In this document: positions 6,642-14,672 of the stretch, in pieces
Layout of the letters: each line of letters opens with the position of its first letter
Position numbering within the stretch: the stretch's first letter is position 1
Source: DATGHS01 sp035307785
Lineage (GTDB): Bacteria > Planctomycetota > Planctomycetia > Gemmatales > Gemmataceae
NCBI GenBank assembly: GCA_035307785.1
Contig: DATGHS010000449.1
Location: 1 to 42,402, forward strand
DNA: 42,402 nt
Direction of reading: 5' to 3'
The notes under the pieces: model-generated
Database searches by the model: none
Told to the model about the DNA's origin: nothing
Seen by the model: the letters and a program-made list of their open reading frames with translations, nothing else
Translations under genes and position numbers: made by a program

Positions 6642-7432
6642 GCGCCACAGCCGAGGAGGGTAAGTTGTTGCTGGCGGGCCACGACGCCGCCGCTCGGCGC
6701 AAACCATCGTCGGTAGTTTGGGGCCAGGATTCCGGCGTAGGGGTTGGCGTAGAGGCGGGAAATCTGGGCGGCGGTCCAAACCATTGAACTAACAAGAGCC
6801 CATTCGATGCTGCCTGCAAATGCTTCAGAATTATTTGAGGTGTTGCCGGTTCCGAGGATCAAATTGCCGCTGCCCGTTAAATTTCTCCCTCCCGTCGCTA
6901 CCGATTTTCCGTCCTGATAAATCTTCACATTGTTGCTGGCGTCCATTGTGAAACCAACGTCGGACCACGTTCCCGCTGCCAAACTTCCACCACTGAAATT
7001 ACCGCCAACATTACTAACCAACCATTCAATAGCGCCCGTGTTGGTATTTCGCAGATACCAACCGCCCGACAATCCGCCGGAAAAAAAGCCGCCGTAGTTC
7101 GCCACGCTGGATGGGTTCACGCGTAGCATTACCGAGACAGGAGGATTTTGGATCGAGGGCGGAATTGCGCCAAAATCGACATAGTTGTTCGACGCCCGAA
7201 CAAATCCCAAAGCTGAACCGGACTTTCCGCTGCCCCATTGCGTCTGCGGACTCGCAGCATTTTTATACGTCCCGTTTTTTCGGTCCCCGGTCAGGTCGTT
7301 GAGCGTCGTGCCGTTGCCTTCGTTCATCAGCCAGTAGCCGACGACGCCGTATTCCGCCGCCCAGTCCAGGTCAAGCCGGGAGCCGAGCAGGGGCTTGTTG
7401 AACCAGCGTTGTCGGGTGCTGTTGAAACTCAT
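6638..7432 (-). CDS. LamG/concanavalin-like lectin domain protein
   Basis: A 264-residue protein with a LamG-like jelly-roll at about residues 25-235. Diagnostic pieces are GYWLMNEGNGTTLNDLTGD, ALGFVRASNNYVDFG, TWSDVGFTMDASNNVKIYQD and GSIEWALVSSMVWTAAQISR. Such domains bind carbohydrate on the host surface or decorate virions. The C-terminal PNYRRWFAP region precedes the coupled mini-gene. Its place among fibre-like genes fits host recognition. It starts one base after the stop of the preceding gene. Confidence 0.8.
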   Translation of the reverse strand: MSFNSTRQRWFNKPLLGSRLDLDWAAEYGVVGYWLMNEGNGTTLNDLTGDRKNGTYKNAASPQTQWGSGKSGSALGFVRASNNYVDFGAIPPSIQNPPVSVMLRVNPSSVANYGGFFSGGLSGGWYLRNTNTGAIEWLVSNVGGNFSGGSLAAGTWSDVGFTMDASNNVKIYQDGKSVATGGRNLTGSGNLILGTGNTSNNSEAFAGSIEWALVSSMVWTAAQISRLYANPYAGILAPNYRRWFAPSGGVVARQQQLTLLGCGA

Positions 7433-7433
7433 G

Positions 7434-7811
7434 CTAGGCTATCGAATCCACGGTTGAGGTCGTGAGATAGTATCCTGTTACCCCGTTGGTCGCATCGAGG
7501 TTCGTTACCTTGATGTCGTATTTCCCGGTCGGCAGCGCAAAGCTCTGAATGACCGTCGTGCTGCCGACGCCCGCGATGGTAAAGTTCACAATCGCTATCG
7601 TGTCATCGGTCGGGCCAGCACCGAAGCGGCGAAACACCTGCACCTGAAATCCGTTTGTCGCCGCCACAGTGCCGAAGGTTACATCGACCTGGACTTGCGT
7701 CTCAAACTTCGTGCTTCCGTCCACGGCATCGGTGCGCGTACCACTGGCGGCAACACTGGCATTGCTGACAATGTTGCCCAGCGCGTTGAACGTCATCGAA
7801 GGGGAAGCCAT
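7434..7811 (-). CDS. Beta-sandwich virion protein
   Basis: A 125-residue protein of Thr/Val/Gly-rich beta strands (FETQVQVDVTFGTVAATNGF, TIAGVGSTTVIQSFALPTGK) with no signal or membrane segment. GAGGGTGA before the ATG supports the start. It lies in the fibre and tail-tip region, so a receptor-binding or decoration role is likely. No family assigned. Confidence 0.65.
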   Translation of the reverse strand: MASPSMTFNALGNIVSNASVAASGTRTDAVDGSTKFETQVQVDVTFGTVAATNGFQVQVFRRFGAGPTDDTIAIVNFTIAGVGSTTVIQSFALPTGKYDIKVTNLDATNGVTGYYLTTSTVDSIA

Positions 7812-7840
7812 CTCGTCACCCTCTCAAATGGCCAGCAATC

Positions 7841-8209
7841 TCAGGTGGCCAGGTCGTCGATGCTCTGATTGTAAAGCGCCTGAGTAACGGCCGCGTCAGT
7901 CATGAAGTTTTGCAACTGTTGCAACAGCACCACGCCATTAGTAAGTTGCGCCTTGCTAACACTCTTGTTGAGAGTGGTCACGATACGGGTATCAATCGGA
8001 TGAAAGGCATTCGGTGAACCGTCCGCAGTTCCAAGAGAACCGTCGCCATTCAATGCGGCAGTCGGTAAGGCTTGCCATATCGCAGCCCATCCCTCAGAAT
8101 TGTAGCGCGTGATGAAATCATTCCACGCCGGCCGCAGCGCCTGAATCTGCTTCATGAGAGCGATCAGGTTGTTGGCCTCAGTTATTGCTGAAGCCTGTTG
8201 AGTTGCCAT
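7841..8209 (-). CDS. Helical tail-region protein
   Basis: A 122-residue, mostly helical protein (ANNLIALMKQIQALRPAWND ... VSKAQLTNGVVLLQQLQNFM). I do not recognise the family. Its place between the large repeat-rich fibre-like protein and a beta-sandwich protein suggests a fibre assembly or attachment part. The start MATQQASAITEAN is clear. Confidence 0.65.
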   Translation of the reverse strand: MATQQASAITEANNLIALMKQIQALRPAWNDFITRYNSEGWAAIWQALPTAALNGDGSLGTADGSPNAFHPIDTRIVTTLNKSVSKAQLTNGVVLLQQLQNFMTDAAVTQALYNQSIDDLAT

Positions 8210-8221
8210 GTTTCAAAGTCC

Positions 8222-9478
8222 TCAATTGTAAGAGTAACTCAGAGCCAAATCGCCCGCCGTCACCGCCGTGGCATCCGAATCTCCTTGGCCCGTCGTCATC
8301 CGAAACGCAATGCCGTTGGCGAATGCAATTCCGTTCGGGATCGGCAGCACGATACCAGCGCCAGCCGTATTTCCGGGAACGCCATAAACGAGCTTCGGGG
8401 TGTCGGCCGAGGTTGGTGCCGTCGCCTTGTCGTAGAACTTGAGGTAACGGATAGCTGCGTTGACATTCACCACGGCAACATGGTTATAGAGTTGCCCCGC
8501 GCTGGCCTTGATGACTGTGCTGTCCTGATTAGCCGCAGCCGCCGCGAGATACCGTCCCGGCGTGGCTCCGCCGCTCGTGGTGACAGCTGGCGAGACCGCG
8601 CCGATGGTGTTGGTGCCGGCTGGAAGCGCATTCGTGATCGCCGTCACTGCTGAGACGGTGGTAATAGTACCGGAGTCTACAATGACATGCCCGATAACCG
8701 CCGTGCCAGCGTCAACAATGACATGGCCAATGACATTAGTTCCGGCCGCAATCGGCGCGTTGACAGTGACGTTCCAGGTGCCCGACTGCGAAGCGGGAAC
8801 CGCTGATTGATCGCTGGCGATAGTCACCGGCAGCGAATTGGCCATCGTCTGCTGGCCCTTCGCCTCGATGCTGCCACCGCTCGCGGAAATACGAAGGTTG
8901 AATCCGGGAAGGTATTGCGTGCCAGCCCCGGTGTCGAGATCAAAGAACGCGGCCATCGCGTTCGTGCCGTCATGCAGCTTGAAGAGCCACGGCGTTGTAT
9001 TGGCCGTGTTGCCCGGCTGGACCGTCCAGGTGCCGTTCTGATTCACCCCGCCCAGCACGTTCGTCCCTGCCGGAAGAGCGACATCAGTCGCCAGCGTCAC
9101 GCGCTGCACGCCGGTCCCGGTCACGCCGGAGCCGGTCGCAATCGCGTTGCCGCCAAGCTGCGCAATGTTATCTTGCACCTTGCCAGCGGTGATTGCTCCA
9201 GCGATAGTCGCCAGGTTGCCGCCTTCTTGTGCGGCTCCAGTAGGCAGTGGCAGGCTGGCAGCGCTTACCGGCTGTGTAGCCTGCCAGAACGTGCCGGTCA
9301 CCGACCAGGTTGCACCGGTCTGGGGCTGGACGGGCAGACCATGCGTGAGATCGACAATCGTGTTGGGAGAGGTCGAGCCGTAGGCGCAAACGGAAATTGG
9401 CCACTCGACACCGCTATTGTCGATGCTGCGGAAAGTCAGGCCGCCGGAACCGGAGTTGGTGACGAAATTGTCAGGCAC
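8222..9478 (-). CDS. Repeat-rich tail fibre-like protein
   Basis: A 418-residue protein rich in Gly, Thr, Val and Ala. Short beta repeats include RVTLATDVALPAGTNVLGGV, PLPTGAAQEGG, SLPVTIASDQSAVPASQSG and tandem NVIGHVIVDAGTAVIGHVIV. This pattern is common in phage fibre and distal tail proteins. The C-terminal part (about 300-418, LYNHVAVVNVNAAIRYLKFY ...) looks like a compact domain. A GTG start follows the upstream TAA directly. Probable role: host recognition or a virion spike. Confidence 0.72.
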   Translation of the reverse strand: MPDNFVTNSGSGGLTFRSIDNSGVEWPISVCAYGSTSPNTIVDLTHGLPVQPQTGATWSVTGTFWQATQPVSAASLPLPTGAAQEGGNLATIAGAITAGKVQDNIAQLGGNAIATGSGVTGTGVQRVTLATDVALPAGTNVLGGVNQNGTWTVQPGNTANTTPWLFKLHDGTNAMAAFFDLDTGAGTQYLPGFNLRISASGGSIEAKGQQTMANSLPVTIASDQSAVPASQSGTWNVTVNAPIAAGTNVIGHVIVDAGTAVIGHVIVDSGTITTVSAVTAITNALPAGTNTIGAVSPAVTTSGGATPGRYLAAAAANQDSTVIKASAGQLYNHVAVVNVNAAIRYLKFYDKATAPTSADTPKLVYGVPGNTAGAGIVLPIPNGIAFANGIAFRMTTGQGDSDATAVTAGDLALSYSYN

Positions 9479-9721
9479 TTACCATACCTCCCGGATAATC
9501 CGCTCGCGGTCCCAATCCTCGAATAGCGCCCGGAACTTCGTCGCCGCCGGCAGCCGGTCGAACGTCAGGGCCAGGGCGCAGGTCTCCGCGAACGACAGGG
9601 AGCCGCAGAGCGTGGTTCCCCGGCGCCCGAGCATCTTGAGTCGCCGGGCCAGCGCAAGCAGCTTCTCGGCTTCGGGCGGCTCGGCCCAGAAAACGCGGAA
9701 GACTTCGGTGCCGATCATCAT
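9479..9721 (-). CDS. Hypothetical 80-residue tail-region protein
   Basis: A small helical protein (ETCALALTFDRLPAATKFRA, FEDWDRERIIREVW). Its ATG overlaps the previous stop as ATGA, and the fibre-like gene starts right after its TAA, so it is part of a coupled set. No family recognised. Confidence 0.62.
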   Translation of the reverse strand: MMIGTEVFRVFWAEPPEAEKLLALARRLKMLGRRGTTLCGSLSFAETCALALTFDRLPAATKFRALFEDWDRERIIREVW

Positions 9722-9927
9722 TCGCGCACCTTCGGGAGCGGTTGTGGCTCCTCGATTTTGCGATAGCCCAGCGATTCCACCACCAGCAGCACTTCCCGCC
9801 AGGTGGGGAAGGGCCGGTGATGTTCGCGCTTGTAGCGCTCCATCGCTTTGAGGAATTCCACTTCCTCATCCGTGAAGCCGTCGCCGTTCGTGCTCGAATA
9901 CGCTGCCTTGGGCGATCTATCGGCCAT
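9718..9927 (-). CDS. Hypothetical 69-residue protein
   Basis: Starts MADRSPKAAYSS behind a strong GGGAGG site. Residues about 20-55 (DEEVEFLKAMERYKREHHRP then TWREVLLVVESLGY) resemble a small winged-helix-like helical bundle. It follows a roughly 115-base untranslated gap, so it could head a sub-operon. Function unknown. Confidence 0.62.
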   Translation of the reverse strand: MADRSPKAAYSSTNGDGFTDEEVEFLKAMERYKREHHRPFPTWREVLLVVESLGYRKIEEPQPLPKVRE

Positions 9928-10044
9928 AACGCCTCCCGCGTTTGCCTGGGCTTCGCAACATAGCGCCGCCCATTCACTCGCTGTTCGTTGTGGACATGAT
10001 ACTGCCAACTCCGGCGCCCTCCGAAGTTATTATCTTCGTCAGAC

Positions 10045-10575
10045 TCACCCGGCCGGGATGGGCGGCGGCTTCGGGATCGGCGGCAAGGGCGGCAGCACCA
10101 CGCCGAACAGCGAGGCCACGATCTGTGCCACCGCGTACACCCATTGCACGCCACCGCCGGAGAGCAGCCATTGCAGCAGCGGGTGCGGCTGGCCGGGCGT
10201 CAGCGGACCGGCCGCCGCATCCCTGGCCTCGGCGTCGTTGCCCTCGGCCGCCATCTCGAAGGCGTCGAGGTTTTCGCCGGCCAGGCTCGCCAGGAAATCC
10301 TTGGCGCTGGCCATCTCCGGCATCGCGGCCAGTTTCTGGGCGCCGCGAATCAGCACGATGCGCCGCAAGATCCGGAACGGCGCGTAGTGCACCGGCACGC
10401 TGCGGATGGAATCGATAACCTCGGCGTCCTCGACGGGCTGGCTCGAGTCGCTCAGATCCACGCCCTCAAAACTAGTGTCGGCGCCCATGAGGATGCCGAG
10501 CCGGCCTTCGGCGTTGTCGAGCAGCGCGCGTTGCAGGCCGGCTCGCTCGGGCGCGGTCAAGGGTCGGAAGTCCAT
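10045..10575 (-). CDS. Late protein with hydrophobic proline-rich C-terminus
   Basis: A 176-residue protein. The first about 110 residues are soluble and helical (RRIVLIRGAQKLAAMPEMAS). Residues about 140-165 are hydrophobic (VQWVYAVAQIVASLFGVVLP), then PLPPIPKPPPIPAG. This may be a single C-terminal membrane anchor. AGGAG precedes the ATG. It sits immediately after the holin-like gene, separated by a strong hairpin, so a lysis or membrane role is possible. Family not recognised. Confidence 0.65.
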   Translation of the reverse strand: MDFRPLTAPERAGLQRALLDNAEGRLGILMGADTSFEGVDLSDSSQPVEDAEVIDSIRSVPVHYAPFRILRRIVLIRGAQKLAAMPEMASAKDFLASLAGENLDAFEMAAEGNDAEARDAAAGPLTPGQPHPLLQWLLSGGGVQWVYAVAQIVASLFGVVLPPLPPIPKPPPIPAG

Positions 10576-10593
10576 GATTTATCTCCTGTTAAA

Positions 10594-10649
10594 TTCCCGC
10601 CGGCAGCGCCGTCTCTGGAAAAGCTCGAACTGGCACGCGCCGGCGGGAA
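10594..10649 (-). terminator. Strong hairpin between holin-like gene and next gene
   Basis: An 11-bp perfect inverted repeat (TTCCCGCCGGC / GCCGGCGGGAA) with a 34-base loop, followed on the minus strand by only TTT. It starts a few bases after the holin-like stop and ends just before the next ribosome site. It could be a leaky terminator or a processing or translation-control hairpin. Confidence 0.42.
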
Positions 10650-10654
10650 AAGCG

Positions 10655-10915
10655 TTACGATTTCAACTCGGTTCGGCTGGCGATATATTTGTGCACTACG
10701 AAGCCATTCACACCCACCACGGCGATCAGCGAACCGACGGCCGCGATGATCGCGGTCACCTGCTCGTTGATGCCGCTAGCCGCGTCCGGCTTGATCTTGC
10801 CGAGCACCACGAACAGCAGAACCACGGACGTGAGAATCTTGCCGATCAGGGCATAGAACTCCGTCGATTGCCAGCCGGGCTTGATCGGCGCCGGGGAAGG
10901 AACAGGATCGGCCAT
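10655..10915 (-). CDS. Holin-like two-helix membrane protein
   Basis: An 86-residue protein: short Pro-rich N-terminus, WQSTEFYALIGKILTSVVLL (first transmembrane helix about 18-40), a polar link, second helix about 50-72 (VTAIIAAVGSLIAVVGVNGF), then a basic tail. Size, topology and a PGWQSTEFY-type lead match small phage holins. It lies directly after the caspase-like peptidase gene. Holins form the inner-membrane lesion that times lysis. Confidence 0.65.
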   Translation of the reverse strand: MADPVPSPAPIKPGWQSTEFYALIGKILTSVVLLFVVLGKIKPDAASGINEQVTAIIAAVGSLIAVVGVNGFVVHKYIASRTELKS

Positions 10916-10924
10916 GTCTTCTCC

Positions 10925-11611
10925 TTAGTTTCGATGCCCGAAAATCCGCTGCCCGCGCCAGCCCTTGAGCCAGTCGCAGGTGCGGCGGTTATCGTTGTGG
11001 CAAAGGAAGTCCTGAAACTCCTCCATGTTCATGTCGGGCCGCTCGCGCAGCCGGGCGAACAGCCGTCGCATAAGCCCAGCCTCTTCGCCCGACCAGGCCA
11101 CATAGGCTGCGGGCGAGGCGCAGAAGATGGTTAGCCATTGCGTCACTTCGTAAGGCTGCTGGTCGTAGTACTCGAGGCCGGCGCCAGCATGGCAGGATAA
11201 TTGCCACCAAAGCACCCGCTGCTTGTTCCGAACGGCCATTGTCGCGAGCCGGTTCACCACCCATTGCCGGGCGCCGAGTCCGTACAGGAATCCCTCGCGC
11301 GCCCCGTGGCCGACGGTGAACACAATCAGCGTGTCGCCGGGTCGCGCGTCCTTGCTCGCCAACCCATCCAGCCATTCATCGCTCCAGCGCGCGGCGGGCA
11401 CGCGAACGGATTGGAATGTGCCGACGACGGGAATGTGATTTTCCTTGGCGGCATTCACGGCGTCATTCGTGTCTTGCGTGGCAAACCAGCTATCGTCGTG
11501 CGCGATGACGAGCAGCCGGGCGGGCGGCGCTAGGGTGTCTTGTGGCCCATATGGCGCCAGCGTGTCTTGCGGTGGCATGGCCGCAAGGAGCATGAGGCAG
11601 AGCAGATTCAT
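10925..11611 (-). CDS. Secreted caspase-like (clan CD) cysteine peptidase
   Basis: A 228-residue exported protein. The ATG at 11611, behind GGAG, opens a signal-like segment (MNLLCLMLLAAMPPQD). The core shows the clan CD pattern: hydrophobic strand then His-Gly (TLIVFTVGHGARE, His102) and about 38 residues later a second hydrophobic strand then Cys (RVLWWQLSCHAGAG, Cys140). This is the catalytic dyad layout of caspases, legumains and relatives. It is next to a holin-like gene in a region lacking a visible peptidoglycan hydrolase, so it may degrade a protein envelope layer during lysis. Identity is by motif only. Confidence 0.6.
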   Translation of the reverse strand: MNLLCLMLLAAMPPQDTLAPYGPQDTLAPPARLLVIAHDDSWFATQDTNDAVNAAKENHIPVVGTFQSVRVPAARWSDEWLDGLASKDARPGDTLIVFTVGHGAREGFLYGLGARQWVVNRLATMAVRNKQRVLWWQLSCHAGAGLEYYDQQPYEVTQWLTIFCASPAAYVAWSGEEAGLMRRLFARLRERPDMNMEEFQDFLCHNDNRRTCDWLKGWRGQRIFGHRN

Positions 11612-11644
11612 TCGAGACTCCAAACTGGAGCGCTGGCGTTACCT

Positions 11645-11974
11645 TCAGCGCCGGCAATTCGCGGCGGGCGGTTGCGGCGCCGCCACGTTATCGATTCGCT
11701 TGCCGACAAATTCACCCTTCTCCCACCAGCATTCCCACACCTGGCGCTGTTGCATCGGGCCGATCGGCGGAACGGTGAGAGCCACCACGTATTGATGCGT
11801 GTTCGCTGGAATGCCGATGTAAAACCGAACCGGCACGTGCATTGCCTTCGACCAAAGCCGGGCGGTGCGGTAGTCCGTCGGCGCTTCGAGTTTGGCTTTC
11901 GTGTGCGGCTTTTGCAGCGTGGATTGCGGCGGTTCGGCGCACCAAAGCGCGAGCATAAGCAGGGCGGTCATCAT
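11645..11974 (-). CDS. Small exported protein of the lysis region
   Basis: A 109-residue protein with a short signal-like start (MMTALLMLALWCAEPP). The mature part is about 90 residues, with FYIGIPANTHQYVVALTVPP and aromatic WECWWEKGEFVG. Its start overlaps the stop of the papain-like gene as ATGA. It lies between the two peptidase genes, so it could be an inhibitor, chaperone or partner of one of them; that is a guess from position. Confidence 0.6.
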   Translation of the reverse strand: MMTALLMLALWCAEPPQSTLQKPHTKAKLEAPTDYRTARLWSKAMHVPVRFYIGIPANTHQYVVALTVPPIGPMQQRQVWECWWEKGEFVGKRIDNVAAPQPPAANCRR

Positions 11975-12783
11975 GGCGTGGTCATCTCCAAATAGGGAGC
12001 GGTCGCATCGTTCGGAATTGACTTACTCTCGTTCAGCACAGCGAAGCCATTGCTCCCGTAGCCGTCGCCCCACGAATTGCGGAAGCGCGTGCCGAACTGG
12101 CCGGGGGAAGTCTCCACCGGGTCGCAGAGGCAGACTTCGTGGTGCCACCAGCCGAGGCCCACGGGCACGGGCATGCGGTAGAACAGGCAGGTCATGATTT
12201 CGTCGAAGATCTGCCGGCTGCCGACGTTCAGGTCATACCATTGCAGCAGCTTCCGCTTGGCCGCGCTCTGCGCATTGGCAGCCGTGGCATACTGCCGGCT
12301 GATCGCATTGGCCGGCCACTCGTGGACGTTGTTCAGGCCCCGCTGGGCGATGAACTCCACGGCGTCGATGCCGTTGCCGCCGACGTTCTGAAAGCCGGTG
12401 ATTTGCGCGGCGGCGCTCGCCGGCGAGAGGTTCTCGTAGGGATCGCCTGCCACGCAGTGCAGCGTTTCCATTGCGGTCACCACGGCGTTGCACCAGCAGT
12501 AGTTTGTCTGCTGCTGATTCTTCGACGGAATGCCGGCTTGCAAAACCATGTCCGAAATTCTGGTTTGCGTGCCTTCCATTTCCTTGATCCGATCGCTCCA
12601 CTCTGAGCGGGGAATCAGCGGCAGATTGAACGCTGGCGCAAACGCCAGACTACCGACTGGCTTGGCGCCGAAGTCACGCGGCCGCCAGCCGCGGAACATA
12701 TGATGGCCGTCGATTAATGCATTCTTGGCGTGCTGCTGGAAGTTCGAATCGTCGATCAGGAATTCGCCGGGTTGCAATGGCAT
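11971..12783 (-). CDS. Papain-like (C1-type) cysteine peptidase
   Basis: A 270-residue protein with a readable papain triad: oxyanion Gln among QQQ at 90-92, nucleophile Cys96 before Trp97 (NYCWCNA), His214 or His215 in GWWHHEVCL, and Asn236 in RNSWGDGYGSNGF, where NSWG is diagnostic. About 75 residues precede the core and could be a propeptide. There is no signal peptide, unlike the caspase-like neighbour. It could act in virion entry or reach the envelope through the holin. Confidence 0.78.
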   Translation of the reverse strand: MPLQPGEFLIDDSNFQQHAKNALIDGHHMFRGWRPRDFGAKPVGSLAFAPAFNLPLIPRSEWSDRIKEMEGTQTRISDMVLQAGIPSKNQQQTNYCWCNAVVTAMETLHCVAGDPYENLSPASAAAQITGFQNVGGNGIDAVEFIAQRGLNNVHEWPANAISRQYATAANAQSAAKRKLLQWYDLNVGSRQIFDEIMTCLFYRMPVPVGLGWWHHEVCLCDPVETSPGQFGTRFRNSWGDGYGSNGFAVLNESKSIPNDATAPYLEMTTP

Positions 12784-12784
12784 G

Positions 12785-13531
12785 CTATCCCCCGAACTTT
12801 TGGAGTAAGGTCAGCGTGTCCGCCTCGGTCTTCGGCAGCGGACCTTCGAAGCCGCTCTTGCCCGTGGAAATCACGATCCACGGTAGCGAATCGCGTTTGC
12901 GTTTGAAAGCGTCTTGCCACAGTTGCGGCGCCGTGCTGGCATCAAGGCCAGCCTTCCAGATGCGCCATTCCGGCGTTTTGCCGTCGCTGCCGGCCACGCA
13001 CTTCGCATTGAGGTACGCGCGAATTTTCGTGGAGTTCAGCGCGTCAAGCTGCGACTGCGGCAACTGATTGACTGTCGCCGGATCGTAAACCATGAGGACG
13101 CGGAAGCCGGCCGCTGCAATCGGTGCAGGCCCCGGACCAGGCTGCGGCTGCGGTCCTGGTCCGGGCGGGTTAGGGTTTGGAGGAACACTCCCGATAGTCA
13201 CTGTGAGCGTGGCCTGGCTGATCTTCTTCGCCGTCCAGTCGATCGATCGCAGCGTTACCAAGTACTGGCCGGCCGGCGCAGTGAAGGTGAAGTGACTGCC
13301 ATTCGCCACGCTCTCCACGCCCACGGGCGGGTATACGTCCCATAGAAACGCGGCATCGGGCGAAACCGTGCCCCCCGGCATCAAGTCGATCAGCGACTTG
13401 AACGCCGGCTGCGCGTTGACGATGGATAGGGCGACCGGCGCCGGTGGTGTCGGCGGCGCGGGCGGTTGCTGTCCGCGCACTGGCAGCGCCAGCAGCACGG
13501 AGAGCAGGGCTAGGAAGCCAAAGCGTTTCAT
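12785..13531 (-). CDS. Secreted two-domain protein of planctomycete type
   Basis: A 248-residue exported protein. Signal peptide 1-20 (MKRFGFLALLSVLLALPVRG); an Ig-like domain about 30-115 (TAPAGQYLVTLRSIDWTAKK); a Pro/Gly linker (PPNPNPPGPGPQPQPGPG); and a C-terminal alpha/beta domain about 140-248 (FRVLMVYDPATVNQLPQSQL ... KCVAGSDGKTPEWRIW ... LPWIVISTGKSGFEGPLP). I recall this C-terminal domain as recurrent in planctomycete genomes and their phages. Its role is unknown. Envelope location fits the lysis-region setting. Confidence 0.72.
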   Translation of the reverse strand: MKRFGFLALLSVLLALPVRGQQPPAPPTPPAPVALSIVNAQPAFKSLIDLMPGGTVSPDAAFLWDVYPPVGVESVANGSHFTFTAPAGQYLVTLRSIDWTAKKISQATLTVTIGSVPPNPNPPGPGPQPQPGPGPAPIAAAGFRVLMVYDPATVNQLPQSQLDALNSTKIRAYLNAKCVAGSDGKTPEWRIWKAGLDASTAPQLWQDAFKRKRDSLPWIVISTGKSGFEGPLPKTEADTLTLLQKFGG

Positions 13532-13539
13532 TTTTCCTC

Positions 13540-14106
13540 CTATTTGGGCGGCGCAAGCAATGTGTCATGCACGCCTAATTCCGAGAATCTAACCGGTCGC
13601 CAGATTTCCGCCTCGGCAAACCAGCCCGTCCCGTTTTCAGGCACGCCCTTGATCCGGATCACGATCTCAAAGCGGTCGCGGTCCTTGCACATAGCCTCGC
13701 CAAGTATCACCCGGTCAAACTGTTTCCGCTCGGTTGCCGCAAAGCGATATTTGGCCCGATGCATTGGCCTGTCTGTTTCAGGCATCAGCCACGTCATGGG
13801 CTTGCCCGTGATCTCGGCTTCCGTCCAGCCGAATAACTTCTCTGCCTGGCGGTCCCAATAAGTGATGTTGCCCTCGTGGTCCGTCCGCACAAAGGCATGG
13901 CCCAGTTCATCCGCCATGCGCTTGACTATCGCTTGCAACTCCTTGATCGCCGCATGGGCGCGAATTCGCGCCGCTGCTTCGAGCGCGAGACTGTCGTGGC
14001 ATTTCTGATGCTCGCGGGCCATTCGCCGCATGTCGCGGAGAATGTAGGCTATGACGGCGGCGACGATAGGAACCAGGATCGCCTCAACGAAGCTCCGCCA
14101 CTCCAT
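13540..14106 (-). CDS. Membrane-anchored PAS-domain protein
   Basis: A 188-residue protein: one N-terminal transmembrane helix (about 7-23, VEAILVPIVAAVIAYIL), a helical linker (25-65) and a PAS domain (about 66-175) with the typical core AFVRTDHEGNITYWDRQAEK then LFGWTEAEITGKPMTWLMP. No kinase, cyclase or DNA-binding output domain follows. PAS domains sense ligands, redox state or light. A membrane PAS protein beside holin-like and peptidase genes could tune lysis timing or host signalling; this is inference. Confidence 0.72.
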   Translation of the reverse strand: MEWRSFVEAILVPIVAAVIAYILRDMRRMAREHQKCHDSLALEAAARIRAHAAIKELQAIVKRMADELGHAFVRTDHEGNITYWDRQAEKLFGWTEAEITGKPMTWLMPETDRPMHRAKYRFAATERKQFDRVILGEAMCKDRDRFEIVIRIKGVPENGTGWFAEAEIWRPVRFSELGVHDTLLAPPK

Positions 14107-14119
14107 CTCGGCCGTCCCC

Positions 14120-14389
14120 CTATTCACCGTCTCCCGGCCCAAATAGCCCTTCCCGCAATCCCGGCGACTCGCCCTGGCCAGCGACTGGCCCGTGGCTCTT
14201 GACTCGCTTCAACAGCCGCAGAAATGTCTCTTGTTCCCATTTGCACGTCGGCGACGGGCAATGCCGCCTCTCGAACAATCGCGCCCGCCCGTCGGCCCTG
14301 CAGTAGTCGGTTTTCCACTCGACGACGATCTCGCAGCCGCAGTCCGGGCAGCGCTTCGGGTCAAACGATTGCGGGATCGGGCCGGTCAT
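14120..14389 (-). CDS. Zinc-ribbon protein
   Basis: An 89-residue protein with two cysteine pairs, CPDCGCEI and CPSPTCKWE, about 25 residues apart, making a zinc ribbon. It has basic residues between them (RADGRARLFERRHC) and a helical stretch after (TFLRLLKRVKSH). The tail is Gly/Pro-rich. The 3' end approaches the PAS gene start. Nucleic-acid or protein binding is possible; function unknown. Confidence 0.65.
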   Translation of the reverse strand: MTGPIPQSFDPKRCPDCGCEIVVEWKTDYCRADGRARLFERRHCPSPTCKWEQETFLRLLKRVKSHGPVAGQGESPGLREGLFGPGDGE

Positions 14390-14393
14390 GCGC

Positions 14394-14663
14394 TCACCAA
14401 TGTGTTCCCAAATGACAGGCCAGCCCCACGGCCGTCGCGGCCAGGTACCAGCGTTTCCGGATTAGCGCGGCGATGCCATAGCCGGCGAGCACAATGGCGA
14501 CCTGAATCGTCGGGTGCGCTTTCGTGGCCAGCCACGTGGCCATGCTGATGGACTTCGCATGCAGCACCAGAACGAGAAACAAATCCGCCGCGATGCCGAC
14601 GCCGAACAGCGCCAGCAGCACGCAGCCGATCAGGTCCTGATGCTCGCGAATCCACTTTCGCAT
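14394..14663 (-). CDS. Small three-helix membrane protein
   Basis: An 89-residue protein with hydrophobic segments at about 11-33, 50-66 and 71-86 and a basic N-terminus (MRKWIREHQD). It could be a second holin or antiholin given its place in the lysis region, but size and topology alone do not decide this. It lies four bases before the zinc-ribbon start. Confidence 0.6.
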   Translation of the reverse strand: MRKWIREHQDLIGCVLLALFGVGIAADLFLVLVLHAKSISMATWLATKAHPTIQVAIVLAGYGIAALIRKRWYLAATAVGLACHLGTHW

Positions 14664-14672
14664 GGGTCGCTC

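Noticed and set aside
7026..7302. Opposite-strand and alternative-frame ORFs inside the lectin-like gene
   Set aside because: Shadows of the LamG-like frame, which has clear domain motifs.
9928..10044. Seven-codon ORF MSTTNSE in the gap before 9927
   Set aside because: Too short, no ribosome site; the gap otherwise shows nothing firm.
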